Below, piece by piece: positions 10,201 to 18,238 of a DNA stretch of 64,000 bases. The stretch's first letter is position 1. Each line of letters opens with the position of its first letter. The stretch spans positions 1 through 64,000 of the forward strand of contig JAQBQF010000151.1 of NCBI GenBank assembly GCA_028287115.1, in the 5' to 3' direction. The DNA is from Myxococcales bacterium. GTDB taxonomy: Bacteria > Myxococcota_A > Polyangia > Haliangiales > Haliangiaceae. The notes beneath the pieces were generated by a model that saw only the letters and a list, made by a program, of their open reading frames with translations, was not told the origin of the DNA and did not search any database. The translations under genes were made by a program, and so were the position numbers.

Positions 10201-11113
10201 AACCGCCACCGCAGGCGCTGAACGTGAACCAGCCGGCGCCGCCCGAGATCGCCGCCGTCGTCACGCCGAGGTTCCCCTTCGTGCCAGCGCCGTTGTTCTG
10301 GACCGTGACGTCGAGCGAGCTCGACGAGCCGGTGTTGACGATCGCGTAGTTCAGGTTGTTGACCCCGATGATCGCGGTCGTGCCTGTTCCGCTCAGCGCT
10401 AGCGTCGTCGTTGGCGTGGCCGGATCGTTGCTGCTGAACGTGAGCGTCCCCGAGCGCGCGCCCGCCGCAGTTGGATCGAAGGTCACGACCCAGGTTCCGG
10501 TGTTGCCCGGCAAGATCGTCGCCGTCGTGCCGCCCGTCGTGATCGAGAAGTCACTCGCGTCGGTGCCGCCGATCGCGACATTCGTGATCTGAAGATCGAC
10601 ATCGCCCGTGTTCGTCACCGTGAAGCTTTGCGTGGACGTGTGAACCGGTGCGGCATCGTTGAATCGAACGTTGCCAAACGCCGTCGTTCCGGTCACCGAG
10701 ATCGTCGGTGGGTTTTGCCCCGTGCCGCGGACGTTGAACGTGCCGATCTTGGTCGTCGTGCCATTGAAGTAAACGTCGACGGAGCACTGGCGCGGTCCAT
10801 TCGTCGCCGGCGTGTACATGACCGTGATGGGCTTGGGGCTGCTGAGGTTGATGTTCGTCATCGGGCTGAGCGAAAACGTGCCCGTCCCGGTTCCGGTGCA
10901 CGTCGTCAACGCGAGATCGACGTGATCGTTGTTGTTGTCGTCGAGTGTGCCGGTCGCCGATCCGGTTGCACCGACGATCACGTTGCCGACGCTGACGGGG
11001 TTCGGCGTCATCGTGCTGACGCTTGGAGCGGCGCGCGCCCGCGGGACCCACACCAAGCACGCAGTAACGAGCAACGCCCTTGTCGCAGATTTCGTGATCA
11101 CGGCTGCTTCCAT
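7250..11113 (-). CDS. Ig-like (choice-of-anchor D) / MYXO-CTERM-like / OmpA fusion protein
   Basis: A 1287-residue envelope protein. A signal peptide (LLVTACLVWVPRARA) is followed by about five ASPM/SPD-2/Hydin-type Ig repeats with the recurring VTNTGDVDLQI..VAIGG and FxxxNDP patterns (about 30-700). At about 712-740 there is GGCSTSNGANGG, a hydrophobic stretch and KRRRG, which is the layout of a MYXO-CTERM sorting tail. It runs straight on into AAVVAVLLSSAATRAEP, which looks like a second signal peptide, then a beta-barrel-like region, four TSP3-type calcium repeats (DTDGCPDLDNDKDG; about 1075-1165) and a C-terminal OmpA peptidoglycan-binding domain. It is one uninterrupted frame. An ATG at 8950 could allow internal initiation of the OmpA half. 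Confidence 0.85.
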   Translation of the reverse strand: MEAAVITKSATRALLVTACLVWVPRARAAPSVSTMTPNPVSVGNVIVGATGSATGTLDDNNNDHVDLALTTCTGTGTGTFSLSPMTNINLSSPKPITVMYTPATNGPRQCSVDVYFNGTTTKIGTFNVRGTGQNPPTISVTGTTAFGNVRFNDAAPVHTSTQSFTVTNTGDVDLQITNVAIGGTDASDFSITTGGTTATILPGNTGTWVVTFDPTAAGARSGTLTFSSNDPATPTTTLALSGTGTTAIIGVNNLNYAIVNTGSSSSLDVTVQNNGAGTKGNLGVTTAAISGGAGWFTFSACGGGSSCTFAPALAIATSTVVGITCSPPTGAVPNAMQTATVLFTSDTDDASATPDNLSTLTCTAGNSALATTTPMVSFTGQLVGTTSTVQSVTVTNTGNVGATLYFRLTGTNAGQFRASTASACGTSAANQCAIAANGGSVAFDVTFVPTAEGDISAGLDLASTGAFPQLTLAGRGIDRHIMTPAAVMFADTFRNPGDLATVASVTVNNIGEYPLHVSSIAVAGGPIWTLADPPDPFDVPGHGSHDVMIRFTPPAAGKMPDGALAVTSDDRTTAMSNVTLRGNGKDRRVSMGPMEIELGDTGAGVPTRLSDVNIAQLLSVSNLDDTNTFQIRQIVIEGDSVFETRDLNNNTVSNVGLPPVTTTQFDIVFTPPAVGDFHATAKLYLDQDPEAQTSVPVHGRALFVDAHGSGGCSTSNGANGGMTIFVGVLLLGWKRRRGAAVVAVLLSSAATRAEPTRNIDLTVFDPTPTTSGSSLQLQTADVGANGEYAATAFASYASGPLVLGTVASDAGVVRNRTMMSIGGAYAFLDRFEAGARMPFYVQSGDAIPMNAFGISPASGTARGDLTLHAKARLVRTRTASLGLGLALELPTATDSQFAGPAKPSARVLGLLSLMPSHRMTVNVNLGGVIRSRAEFANIEQRSGFAGGLGVSYRVGAPLFLTLEVFGEIVPSGYHAAPQDGSTMGATSALKTIEGLAGARYSVSRRLSVSLGVGRGLTSSVGTPDLRGVLMMSWTPAAPPLPVARPLAVAAVPGRADGIKTDPNTSDRDFDRIPDAVDKCPDEPEDFDDFEDTDGCPDLDNDKDGIADAKDKCPNAAEDKDGFEDEDGCPDLDNDKDGILDADDKCINQPETINGIKDDDGCPDAGDSLVISSPDRLDLLEPVRFTGFAIDNKSVNVLGQLAATLRARADIVRIRITTHVQPTNQPDRDQGVTDRRAEAVRAWLVKWGIAASRLEIRGFGGTKPLVAPREKGSAQINNRLELIVLERK

Positions 11114-11345
11114 CGTATCAGGGGCGAAAGGGGCCTGCGCTGCCACACTGCAGCACCTACATCACGATTGTGAGATCCGGCGCGGGCCGGCAAGGTACGT
11201 GGTGGTGCACGACATCTCGCGTGCGTTCGGGTGCCGCTCGACCGGAATCTCAAGGGCACTTGAACGGTCGCTCGATCGGGAACGCTTCGCTCCGGCCTAC
11301 AACGCGAACTTGGCGAGGCACGAAGGGGCGCGTTATTGTCTCTAT

Positions 11346-12293
11346 GTGGCGGCTTGTACCGAGCATCCCGAAGCAACGGCGAGCTTCGCGTGTCACGCAT
11401 GCCAGCGGCTGTTGTGTACCTCGTGCATCGTGGTCGCCGCGCGCGGCGGTGACGCCTGCAACTACTGTCGAGGCGCGATCACGCGGCTCGGCACACAGGC
11501 TCCTGCACGAGCTGGTTTTACGCCGGTGCCTGCCGCATTGCCGGAAGCGCGCATCGTGCCGCAGCCGGCCACCCCGATCACGAGTCGGTTGGGTGTCGTG
11601 ATCAAGTACGTCACGCGAGCCGATACGCTGATGGTCCTCGGCGGCCTCGCGCTCGTCACGACGATCCTGCGTTTCCTCAGCACGGGCCCGAGCCTCGCAC
11701 CGAGGAGCAGCTTCACGGTGTGGGTCATCGTCGCCGGCCTCGAGGCCTCGATGTACTTCCACATCGTCGAGACCACCGCGTCCGGTCAGGAGAGCCTCGA
11801 AACACCGGACTTCACGAGCCTGGGCGAGAGTCTGTTCGCGCCGCTCATTCGTTACATCTTCACGCTCGTGCCGATGATCGCGGCGCTCGTTTGGTATGGC
11901 AAGCAGGCGGCCGGGACCTGGGTCTACGGCCTCATGGTGTTCGTGAAGCCGACCGATATCTTCCACTACATGGGGCCGGCCGCGCTGCTCGTCGCCGGCG
12001 TCTTGCTGTGGCCGCTGATGACGATGATCGCCGCGATCGGCCGGACGATCACCGCGACGTATAATCCCGTGATCTGGATCAAGACGCTGCGGACTTTCGG
12101 CGGCGATTACTTGATCGGCGTGCTGCTGTTCTACGGCGTGCTCGTCGCCGAGACACTCGTCATTCCGCCGATCGCCGAGGCGCTGACGATTCCGTTTGTC
12201 GGCGTGTTGATCGTGCAATTTCTCGCGTACCTACCGATGGCGCTGCGCGCGCGTCTGCTCGGCGAGATCTGCCGGCCGTACTTCGAGAACTAA
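11346..12293 (+). CDS. B-box-type zinc-finger / Yip1-like multi-pass membrane protein
   Basis: About 315 residues. The N-terminus is a small zinc domain, CTEHPEATASFACHACQRLLCTSC followed by CNYC, matching bacterial B-box-type fingers. After a Pro-rich linker come five or six hydrophobic segments (for example LMVLGGLALVTTILRFL, AALLVAGVLLWPLMTMIAA, IGVLLFYGVLVAETLVI) arranged as in Yip1-family membrane proteins. The frame is open far upstream, overlapping the divergent gene; the GTG at 11346 gives the N-terminus expected for this family, but its ribosome site is weak. No substrate or partner can be inferred. Confidence 0.7.
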   Translation: MAACTEHPEATASFACHACQRLLCTSCIVVAARGGDACNYCRGAITRLGTQAPARAGFTPVPAALPEARIVPQPATPITSRLGVVIKYVTRADTLMVLGGLALVTTILRFLSTGPSLAPRSSFTVWVIVAGLEASMYFHIVETTASGQESLETPDFTSLGESLFAPLIRYIFTLVPMIAALVWYGKQAAGTWVYGLMVFVKPTDIFHYMGPAALLVAGVLLWPLMTMIAAIGRTITATYNPVIWIKTLRTFGGDYLIGVLLFYGVLVAETLVIPPIAEALTIPFVGVLIVQFLAYLPMALRARLLGEICRPYFEN

Positions 12294-12520
12294 CGGAGCG
12301 AGCGGCCTCGCAGCGCGCCGAAGCCGTGACATCGTTTTGTTACTTCTGTGCGGCGGACAGCGCACGCGCGAGCGTTACGTCGGCACGGAGAAGGAGCTCG
12401 CTGATCGCGGTCGCAATCGACAACGTGCTCGCGCTGCGATGGACGGAACGTCCGCACGGCCGCCGAAGCGGCTGCGCTGGCGTGATGTGCTCCGGAGCCG
12501 TGCGGCTTCGCACGCTGCCG

Positions 12521-12973
12521 CTACTGGCTCTTGAGCGCCGCTTCGAGCTTGTCGAACAGATCGCGGGTTCCGCGCTCGCGAGATCCGGCATCGTCAAAGC
12601 CATCGAGAAACACCGCTTGCTCGGTGTACACGAGTCGCGTGCCCGATCCGGCAGGCGCGAGCTCGACGGTCGCAAGCGACACGGAGATCCGGTTGTCTCC
12701 GATGTGCATGTCGTACGCGTGGACGATGCGCTGGTTCGGGACGATGTCGAAGTAGAGCGCATCGTAGCGATGGACCTGCCCGCCCTTCGGGCCTCCGGCG
12801 AGCGACTCGCGGCCGCCGACGCGAAAGTCGAGCGTATGCGGCGCGCTCGCCCATTCGTCGGGTCCATTGAACCATTTGGCTTTGAACGCCGGGTTCGCCC
12901 AGGCCTGAAACACGCGCGCCGGTGTTGCGGCATACGTGCGGTCGATCGTGAACGTCGTGTGGTTCGTCGTCAT
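12521..12973 (-). CDS. SRPBCC (AHSA1-type) family protein
   Basis: A 150-residue START-like lipid/hydrophobe-binding fold protein. The typical AHSA1 features are FTIDRTYAATPARVFQAWANP at the start, KWFNGP, FRVGGRE and the C-terminal TRDLFDKLEAAL helix. It begins with an ATGA overlap on the ArsR stop, with GGAG 9 bp upstream, and is the third gene of the GST-ArsR-SRPBCC operon. Such proteins are common partners of ArsR repressors, but what they bind is usually unknown. Confidence 0.85.
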   Translation of the reverse strand: MTTNHTTFTIDRTYAATPARVFQAWANPAFKAKWFNGPDEWASAPHTLDFRVGGRESLAGGPKGGQVHRYDALYFDIVPNQRIVHAYDMHIGDNRISVSLATVELAPAGSGTRLVYTEQAVFLDGFDDAGSRERGTRDLFDKLEAALKSQ

Positions 12974-13311
12974 GACTTTCTCCGTGGGATTGGTTGTTCG
13001 AGAAACTCGCCGAGCCGATCGAGCCTGCGTTCCCAGCTCGAGCGTCGCAGGGCGAGCCAGCGCTCGACGGTCTCGAGTGCGGCGGCCTCGACACGACACG
13101 TTCGAACGCGTCCGGTCTTCGCGGACCGAACAAGTCCGCTCGTCTCGAGGACCTGGAGATGTTGCATCACCGCGGGCAACGACATGTCGAGCGGCTCGGC
13201 GAGCGCACTCACCGAAACCGGCCCGTGACTCAACCGCTCGACGATCTTGCGGCGCGTGGGATCTGCCAGCGCTTGAAACACTCGATCGAGCGTGTGGCTC
13301 TGCGTCTGCAT
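12970..13311 (-). CDS. ArsR-family winged-helix repressor
   Basis: A 113-residue ArsR regulator of the group paired with SRPBCC proteins: TLDRVFQALADPTRRKIVERL at the start, the recognition helix MSLPAVMQHLQVLETSGLV, and the wing with TGRVRTCRVE. It lacks the metal-binding Cys box (ELCVCDL), so metal sensing is unlikely. The start is fixed at 13311 by a TGATG overlap with the GST stop; the upstream open frame is a shadow of the GST. It probably represses its own operon. Confidence 0.85.
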   Translation of the reverse strand: MQTQSHTLDRVFQALADPTRRKIVERLSHGPVSVSALAEPLDMSLPAVMQHLQVLETSGLVRSAKTGRVRTCRVEAAALETVERWLALRRSSWERRLDRLGEFLEQPIPRRKS

Positions 13312-13958
13312 CAGGCTCCCGGAAACATGGCGAAGTACGGCTGGGCTTCGGCGAGCACGCGCGCAAACGATGGGCGCTCGACGAGGCGACCGAGGTAACG
13401 GGTCAGATTTCGGCGCTCTCCGAACGGCAAGATCTGGTTTGCGTAGAACAGGGCTGGTGCCGCCGCGCAATCGGCCATCGTGAACACGTTGCCCATCGCC
13501 CACGTGTTGTCGCCGAGCTCGCGCTCGAGCATCGCGTACGCGATCTGCAGCTGCTCTTTGGCGTGATCCACGCCGAACGGGTCATGGTGTGCGGCCGGGC
13601 GGAGCTTGTCGGTCACGATCTTCTGCATCGGACCGTTCACGTGGAGATCGAACACGCGATCGCGCAGGCGGGTCTGCCGCGCGAGATCGGGATCCGCCGG
13701 AACGAGCTGCGTGGCGCCCGGATGATGCAGCGCCAGATATTCGATGATGATCGTCGACTCCGGGATGGTGAGGTCCCGGCCGTGGTCTTGGAGCACGGGG
13801 AACTTCGCAAACGGCCACAGCTTCGCGAAGGCGGCGCGCTCGGCCTCGTTCGCGAGATTGACGATCTTGCGCTCGAACGGCGCGCCGGTCTCGTAGAGCG
13901 CGACCAGCACCTTCATGCAGAACGAAGACAGCGGATGAAAATGCAACGTGAGCGTCAT
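13311..13958 (-). CDS. Glutathione S-transferase
   Basis: A 215-residue GST. The N-terminal thioredoxin-like half reads LTLHFHPLSSFCMKVLVALYETG (Ser/Cys of the active site near 9-12), with the cis-Pro in KFPVL and the GSH-binding pair PESTIIIEYL. The C-terminal helical domain has WAMGNVFTMADCAAAPALFYA. It is first in the operon with ArsR and SRPBCC and has GGAG upstream of the ATG at 13958. Together these suggest an inducible detoxification unit for an unknown electrophile. Confidence 0.85.
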   Translation of the reverse strand: MTLTLHFHPLSSFCMKVLVALYETGAPFERKIVNLANEAERAAFAKLWPFAKFPVLQDHGRDLTIPESTIIIEYLALHHPGATQLVPADPDLARQTRLRDRVFDLHVNGPMQKIVTDKLRPAAHHDPFGVDHAKEQLQIAYAMLERELGDNTWAMGNVFTMADCAAAPALFYANQILPFGERRNLTRYLGRLVERPSFARVLAEAQPYFAMFPGA

Positions 13959-13976
13959 CGGGTTACTCCACAATGG

Positions 13977-13992
13977 TTAAGTCATCGCTTAA
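13977..13992. promoter_or_regulatory. Candidate ArsR operator
   Basis: An inverted repeat TTAAG-TCATCG-CTTAA lies 19-34 bp upstream of the GST start, next to AATGGTTAAG. A similar TAATGGTTGA element precedes the second ArsR gene at 38354, supporting a shared operator style. Confidence 0.45.
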
Positions 13993-14264
13993 GTATCATG
14001 CAGCCCGGTGGATCGCAAGCGTTCCGTTGAGCCCGTTGGTCAGATCGATCGCGGAAGGCGCAGCACTCGAACCCGGCCACTTACGCGGCTTTCCTTTTCG
14101 ACACGGGCATAGCCCCATCGCCACCCATCCTCCACATAGCTACGGGAGTCGATTTCCGTCGAGGAAACGACTACCACCGCGATCTACGAGAGAGCGCCGA
14201 GCACGAGACTGTTCTAAAGGCGCGCGCGTCGATCGTCAATAACAACTTTGCAATCGGCGCGTGC
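13993..14264. other. Divergent intergenic region
   Basis: This gap between the GST operon (minus) and the M48-like gene (plus) should hold promoters for both. Apart from the candidate ArsR operator at its left end, nothing recognisable is seen: no tRNA, no repeat and no convincing small ORF. Confidence 0.5.
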
Positions 14265-16631
14265 ATGGAGGTTTTCGCGCCCGCGCGATACGGTCCCGCC
14301 GTGGCACGGTTCGCAGTCGGATTGATCGCGCTGATGCTCTCTGCAATATCGGCAGCAGCGGCGCCGAGCGCGCGCGTGATCGATCCCGAGCTCGAGCGAA
14401 AGATTCGAGCCGATGTCGAGCGTGCCAGCCCGGCTGCTGCTGAAGCCTTCGATAGGGCGAATGCCGCAAGTGATGCGCGAAGACTCGACGAAGCAATCGC
14501 CGGCTATCGACGCGCCGGCGAGCTCGCACCGGGCGTTGACCATCCTCATAGGCGCGCCTGCATGCTGTTGGTGTCGACGTACCGAATCGACGAGGGGCTC
14601 GCGGAGTGCGAGATGGCGCTGAAGCTCGATCCCAGCTCGCCTTACAACAAGACGACGATCGCGGAGGTGCTCGCGATACGGAGGCGGCCCAAAGAGCTCG
14701 AGCGAGGGCTCGTCCTCGCTCGCGAAGCGACCTCGCAGTTGCCCGGCGATCCTCACTCGCTAGAAGTGTTGTGCGGACTCCTGATCGAGACTCGAAATCG
14801 CGCCGAGACCGAGTCGTGCGTCGAGCGCTTGATGACCGTGGATCCAAAGGGTCTCATCGCGAACTACCTGAGCGCGCTACTCGCCATCGACCATGGGCAG
14901 TGGTACTGGGCTCGCAAGAAGCTCGAAGAAGCACACGCGGCCGGCCTCGATGAACCAGACTATCAAAGGCTGCTCGCCGCCATCTCCGATGGTGAAACGC
15001 GCTCCGACGCCAGCCACTCGCGGCGATCGGTGAAGCTGCCGAGCCCGGACTTCGTGTGGGCGGTTCTATGGGTCGTGTTCGGCTGGCTCGCGGTGATGTG
15101 CATTCTCCTGATCACAGGCGATGCGCTGTCGAGCTCGATGCTGAAGGCGATCGATCGGATGAACCCGAAGGACGGCGTCGTGGGCGGGTCGCGCAAGCTC
15201 TACAAGGGCGTCCTCGTGCTCGCGGGCCTGTATTTCTATTTCTCGATCCCGTTCCTGCTCGTCGCGGTGATCTCCGGTGGGCTCGGCATCCTGTACTTCT
15301 TCGTCGCGCAGGATGCGCTGCCGATCTACCTGCTGTTCGTCCTCGGCGTGGGCGTGATCGGTACACTCAGCGCGGTCCTTCGTAGCTTGTTCGTGCGAAC
15401 GCCACCGGCTGCCTTGGGATTGCGTACCGAGCTCGCCCACCAGCCGCGCCTGCGCGCGTTGCTCGACGAGGTTGCACATGCGGTCGCGGCGCGCCGGATC
15501 GATGCCGCCTATCTGGTGCCCGGCACGGAGATCACGATCACGGAGAGCTCGAGCCTGTGGCAGTCGTTATGCGGCAAGACAGAGGAACGTAGTGCGATCC
15601 TCGGCGTTGGAGCGTTCTCAGGACTAACCCAGCTTCAACTCCGGTCGCTGATCGCACACGAGCTGGGCCGCTTCAGCAACGCGCACACGGCTGGTGGCGG
15701 CGTCGTGCTCGGTGTTCGTCGATCGCTCGCCGCGATCATCGTGCGGCTCTCGAAGACCGGTTTGAAGAATGCGCTCAATCCCGCGTGGTGGTTTCTACGG
15801 GGCTATTACCGGCTGTACATGCGGATGTCGCAAGGAGCGTCGCGTCTGCAGGAAGTGCTCGCCGATCGCGCGGCAATCGCAGCATACGGCACGAACGCGT
15901 TCGTCTCCGCGCATCGCAAGCTGATTTCGCGCTCGGTGGAGTTTCAGCACCAGGTCGACATGGTGATCAGGGAGGTCGTCGACACCGGCTCGGCACTACC
16001 GAACGTCTACGAGTATGTTCCGCGCGCGGCCGCGAACCCCGAGGCGCTCGCAAAGTCGGCAGAGAAGAAGCTGGCTGCGGAACCGAGCCTGACCCATGGC
16101 CTTCCGTCGCCACGCAAGCGCATCGAGTGGGCCGAGTCGATGGCCGTCGAGCGCGCGGCCCAAGGCGGCGACGACGAGCCGGTATGGGCGCTGTTCGATG
16201 ACCGCGAGGCGCTCGAGCGAGCGATGACGGCGGAGCTCCGCATTCGGTTGTTCGTCAAGCGCGGGCTATCGATCGCGGAGACAGAACATCAGGCCGAAGA
16301 GCGGGAGCACCTCGAACAAGACAAGCAGACGATCGCCGTGCTGGTCGCTCGAGGCGATCCACTCACGACACCGCGGAGCGTCCAGCACTGGGCTTGTTTC
16401 AACACGGCACAGGATCGCGCCCGTTTCATCGCCGAGGCCAAGAGCTCGGGATTCGAGAGCGAGGAGGACGACCGAGATCCGGGCGAGTCCGATCCCTTCG
16501 GCGTCATCCTGACGCGCACGGATCGCGTTGACCTCGAGTCAATTCACGCCGTCGTGATGAACCTCGTCACGATGGCGAATCGCTACTCGGGTGACTACGA
16601 CGGCTGGGAAAGTCCGGTCCAAGAGCCGTAG
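14265..16631 (+). CDS. M48-like membrane protein with TPR and RraB domains; zinc motif altered
   Basis: A 788-residue protein. A signal or TM segment (13-33) is followed by TPR-like helices (55-245), transmembrane helices around 265-285, 315-340 and 345-375, an M48 peptidase-like domain (385-640), a helical linker, and a C-terminal RraB-like domain (about 700-782: FNTAQDRARFIAEAKSSGF, NRYSGDYDGWES). The M48 zinc helix reads IAHELGRFSNAHTAGGG: the second His of HExxH is Arg469 (CGC at 15669-15671, one base from CAC). The downstream Glu of QEVLADRAA is kept. As written the enzyme lacks a zinc ligand and may be a pseudo-protease. RraB in E. coli inhibits RNase E; its presence in a membrane fusion is unusual. 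A GTG at 14301 is a possible alternative start. Confidence 0.8.
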   Translation: MEVFAPARYGPAVARFAVGLIALMLSAISAAAAPSARVIDPELERKIRADVERASPAAAEAFDRANAASDARRLDEAIAGYRRAGELAPGVDHPHRRACMLLVSTYRIDEGLAECEMALKLDPSSPYNKTTIAEVLAIRRRPKELERGLVLAREATSQLPGDPHSLEVLCGLLIETRNRAETESCVERLMTVDPKGLIANYLSALLAIDHGQWYWARKKLEEAHAAGLDEPDYQRLLAAISDGETRSDASHSRRSVKLPSPDFVWAVLWVVFGWLAVMCILLITGDALSSSMLKAIDRMNPKDGVVGGSRKLYKGVLVLAGLYFYFSIPFLLVAVISGGLGILYFFVAQDALPIYLLFVLGVGVIGTLSAVLRSLFVRTPPAALGLRTELAHQPRLRALLDEVAHAVAARRIDAAYLVPGTEITITESSSLWQSLCGKTEERSAILGVGAFSGLTQLQLRSLIAHELGRFSNAHTAGGGVVLGVRRSLAAIIVRLSKTGLKNALNPAWWFLRGYYRLYMRMSQGASRLQEVLADRAAIAAYGTNAFVSAHRKLISRSVEFQHQVDMVIREVVDTGSALPNVYEYVPRAAANPEALAKSAEKKLAAEPSLTHGLPSPRKRIEWAESMAVERAAQGGDDEPVWALFDDREALERAMTAELRIRLFVKRGLSIAETEHQAEEREHLEQDKQTIAVLVARGDPLTTPRSVQHWACFNTAQDRARFIAEAKSSGFESEEDDRDPGESDPFGVILTRTDRVDLESIHAVVMNLVTMANRYSGDYDGWESPVQEP

Positions 16632-16632
16632 C

Positions 16633-16992
16633 TCAGGCCGCGACTTTCTTGGGTCGCCGAGGTTTATCGGCAGCTGACAGACAACGGCCCCAGCGCTCTA
16701 TCGCATTGGCGACCTCGCCGAAGCCGCGACCCTGACTCGTGAGCTCGTACGTCACGCGAACCGGCGGGCCTGGCTCGACATGTCTGCTGACGAGTCCGCA
16801 CGATTCGAGCTCCTTGAGCCGCGCAGATAGCACCTTGTCACCGGGACCCTTCGCAGCTGCGGAAAGCTCGCTGAACCGCAACGATCCACCCTGCAGCACG
16901 TTCAAGATCAGCGCGTTCCACGGGCGTCCGAGCACGTCGATGGCGAGCTTGAACGCGCGACACTGGGAATCGACCGTCTTCGTCACGATCAC
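16633..16992 (-). CDS. HxlR-family transcriptional regulator
   Basis: A 119-residue winged-helix protein with the HxlR layout: a cysteine near the N-terminus (DSQCRAFKLAIDVLGRPWNALIL), FSELSAAAKGPGDKVLSARLKELESCGLV as the recognition unit, and PVRVTYELTSQG as the wing. The N-terminal Cys is the usual redox or electrophile sensor in this family. It is divergent from the pirin gene, with a palindrome between them, which suggests it controls pirin and itself. Its stop lies 1 bp from the convergent M48-like gene's stop. Confidence 0.85.
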   Translation of the reverse strand: MIVTKTVDSQCRAFKLAIDVLGRPWNALILNVLQGGSLRFSELSAAAKGPGDKVLSARLKELESCGLVSRHVEPGPPVRVTYELTSQGRGFGEVANAIERWGRCLSAADKPRRPKKVAA

Positions 16993-17026
16993 AGTCTACG
17001 CACGATGCTATCGAAAAGAAAGTAGC

Positions 17027-17072
17027 TTGACAAAGGAGCAGCCGCGGACCAACCTACTATCTGTCGGATAGT
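17027..17072 (+). promoter_or_regulatory. HxlR operator and possible promoter of the pirin gene
   Basis: A perfect inverted repeat ACTATC-TGTCG-GATAGT occupies 17056-17072, close to the known style of HxlR-family (YodB/HypR-type) operators. A TTGACA hexamer at 17027-17032 could be a -35 box, but no -10 at proper spacing is clear. Confidence 0.5.
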
Positions 17073-17098
17073 TGCAGTCCTTCAGAAAGGCTCGCTCG

Positions 17099-17968
17099 AT
17101 GAGCCGTACCATCACAGGCAAGGTCACCACGCCACCTCCCGAGCCGGGTTTCATCGGCGAGGGCCATACCGCCGTTGAAGTCGTACCCCCTACGGATCTC
17201 GCGGCGAGTGATCCATTCGTGTTGCTGATGGACGATCGCCTGGACATCGCGAAGCGCCGGCAGATCGGTGGCGCACATCCGCATGCCGGTCTCGAGACGG
17301 TGACGCTCGTGCTCGAAGGCACGATGCACGATCGAGATGAAGGTGAGCTCTCCGCGGGCGACATGATCTGGATGACGGCCGGTCGCGGCATCATCCACAA
17401 TGAAGCAGTCGAGGTCGTCGGCAGATCACGCGTGCTCCAGCTGTGGATCGCGCTGCCGGCGCGCGATCGCGATCTCGCGCCGCAGTTCGAAATTGTTCGG
17501 CGGAGTGCAGCACCCGTCGTTCGCACACCGGGTGTCGAAGCGCGGCTCTATAGTGGGTCCTCGGGGCCACTGCGATCGCCGACGCGTAATCGCGTGCCGG
17601 TGACCTTGATCGATCTGGCGCTCGCGCCGCACTCGACGTTTCGCCAGGGCCTGCCAGCCTCGTACAATGGATTCTGCTACGTCATCGAGGGCGGCGTTCA
17701 CGTAGGTGGCACGACCCTCGCGACCGGCGACGTCGGGTGGCTCGCTCCCGGCAGCTCGGACCTGCTGGAGATCTCCGCCGGCGATCAGCGCGCGCGTCTG
17801 GTCCTCTACGCCGGTGAGCCGATTCACGAGCCGCTGATCCAACGCGGACCATTTGTCGCCGGGTCGCCCGCCGAGATCATCGACCTCCATCGCCGGTTTC
17901 GGTCCGGAGAATTCACGAGCATGAGTCAGCTCGCGCGCGCATACCGCGCAGAAAGTCAGCACGTATGA
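17099..17968 (+). CDS. Pirin family protein
   Basis: A 289-residue bicupin. The metal-binding residues of the N-terminal cupin are visible in GGAHPHAGLETVTLVLEGTMHDRDEGELSAGDMIWMTAGRGIIHNE (two His, one Glu, one His at the ends). Then follow LQLWIALP and the second cupin (YNGFCYVIEGGVHVGG), with the usual pirin C-terminus (GEPIHEPLIQRGPFV). Some pirins oxidise quercetin or sense redox state. The ATG at 17099 has AAAGG upstream; the frame from TTG 17072 would overlap the operator. The pairing with an HxlR regulator suggests induction by quinones or electrophiles. Confidence 0.9.
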   Translation: MSRTITGKVTTPPPEPGFIGEGHTAVEVVPPTDLAASDPFVLLMDDRLDIAKRRQIGGAHPHAGLETVTLVLEGTMHDRDEGELSAGDMIWMTAGRGIIHNEAVEVVGRSRVLQLWIALPARDRDLAPQFEIVRRSAAPVVRTPGVEARLYSGSSGPLRSPTRNRVPVTLIDLALAPHSTFRQGLPASYNGFCYVIEGGVHVGGTTLATGDVGWLAPGSSDLLEISAGDQRARLVLYAGEPIHEPLIQRGPFVAGSPAEIIDLHRRFRSGEFTSMSQLARAYRAESQHV

Positions 17969-18171
17969 GCTTCTCGATCACGCCGCTGCTGCTTCATAGC
18001 GACATCATTCCTTCGAACGCACGAGAAGCATTACGCGCGGCCTATCTCGCACCCGCGGAGGAACGCACACCGCACCTCGAGTCCGCGGCTCGCATCCTCC
18101 ACCAGGAGGCAGCGCTCGATTGCCACGATGCTCGCGAGCTCGTGGGGCTCGACGCCGGCGGCTGCCTGTAG
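17965..18171 (+). CDS. Small protein coupled to pirin
   Basis: A 68-residue protein starting with an ATGA overlap on the pirin stop, so translation is coupled. It reads as an acidic/helical cytoplasmic protein (PSNAREALRAAYLAPAEERTPHLESAARILHQEAALDCHDARELVGL) with no TM segment. I do not recognise a family. The tight coupling and protein-like composition support a real gene. Confidence 0.55.
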   Translation: MSFSITPLLLHSDIIPSNAREALRAAYLAPAEERTPHLESAARILHQEAALDCHDARELVGLDAGGCL

Positions 18172-18220
18172 CCGGATTCCGTCGAGCGCCCGCGCATGTA
18201 ACGATGTCGTGGTGCCACGC

Positions 18221-18238
18221 GACAGCGCGCGTGCTGTC
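18221..18238. terminator. Stem-loop between convergent genes
   Basis: GACAGC-GCGCGT-GCTGTC forms a six-pair stem where the small protein gene and the EamA gene converge; it overlaps the EamA stop. No T-tract follows on either strand, so termination is only a possibility. Confidence 0.3.

Noticed and set aside
7250-11113. Two separate genes instead of the fusion
   Set aside because: No stop is present between halves, so it is annotated as one; the alternative is noted in the findings.
12974-13366. Long N-terminal extension of the SRPBCC gene
   Set aside because: It overlaps the ArsR coding region in another frame; the ATGA start at 12973 is well supported.
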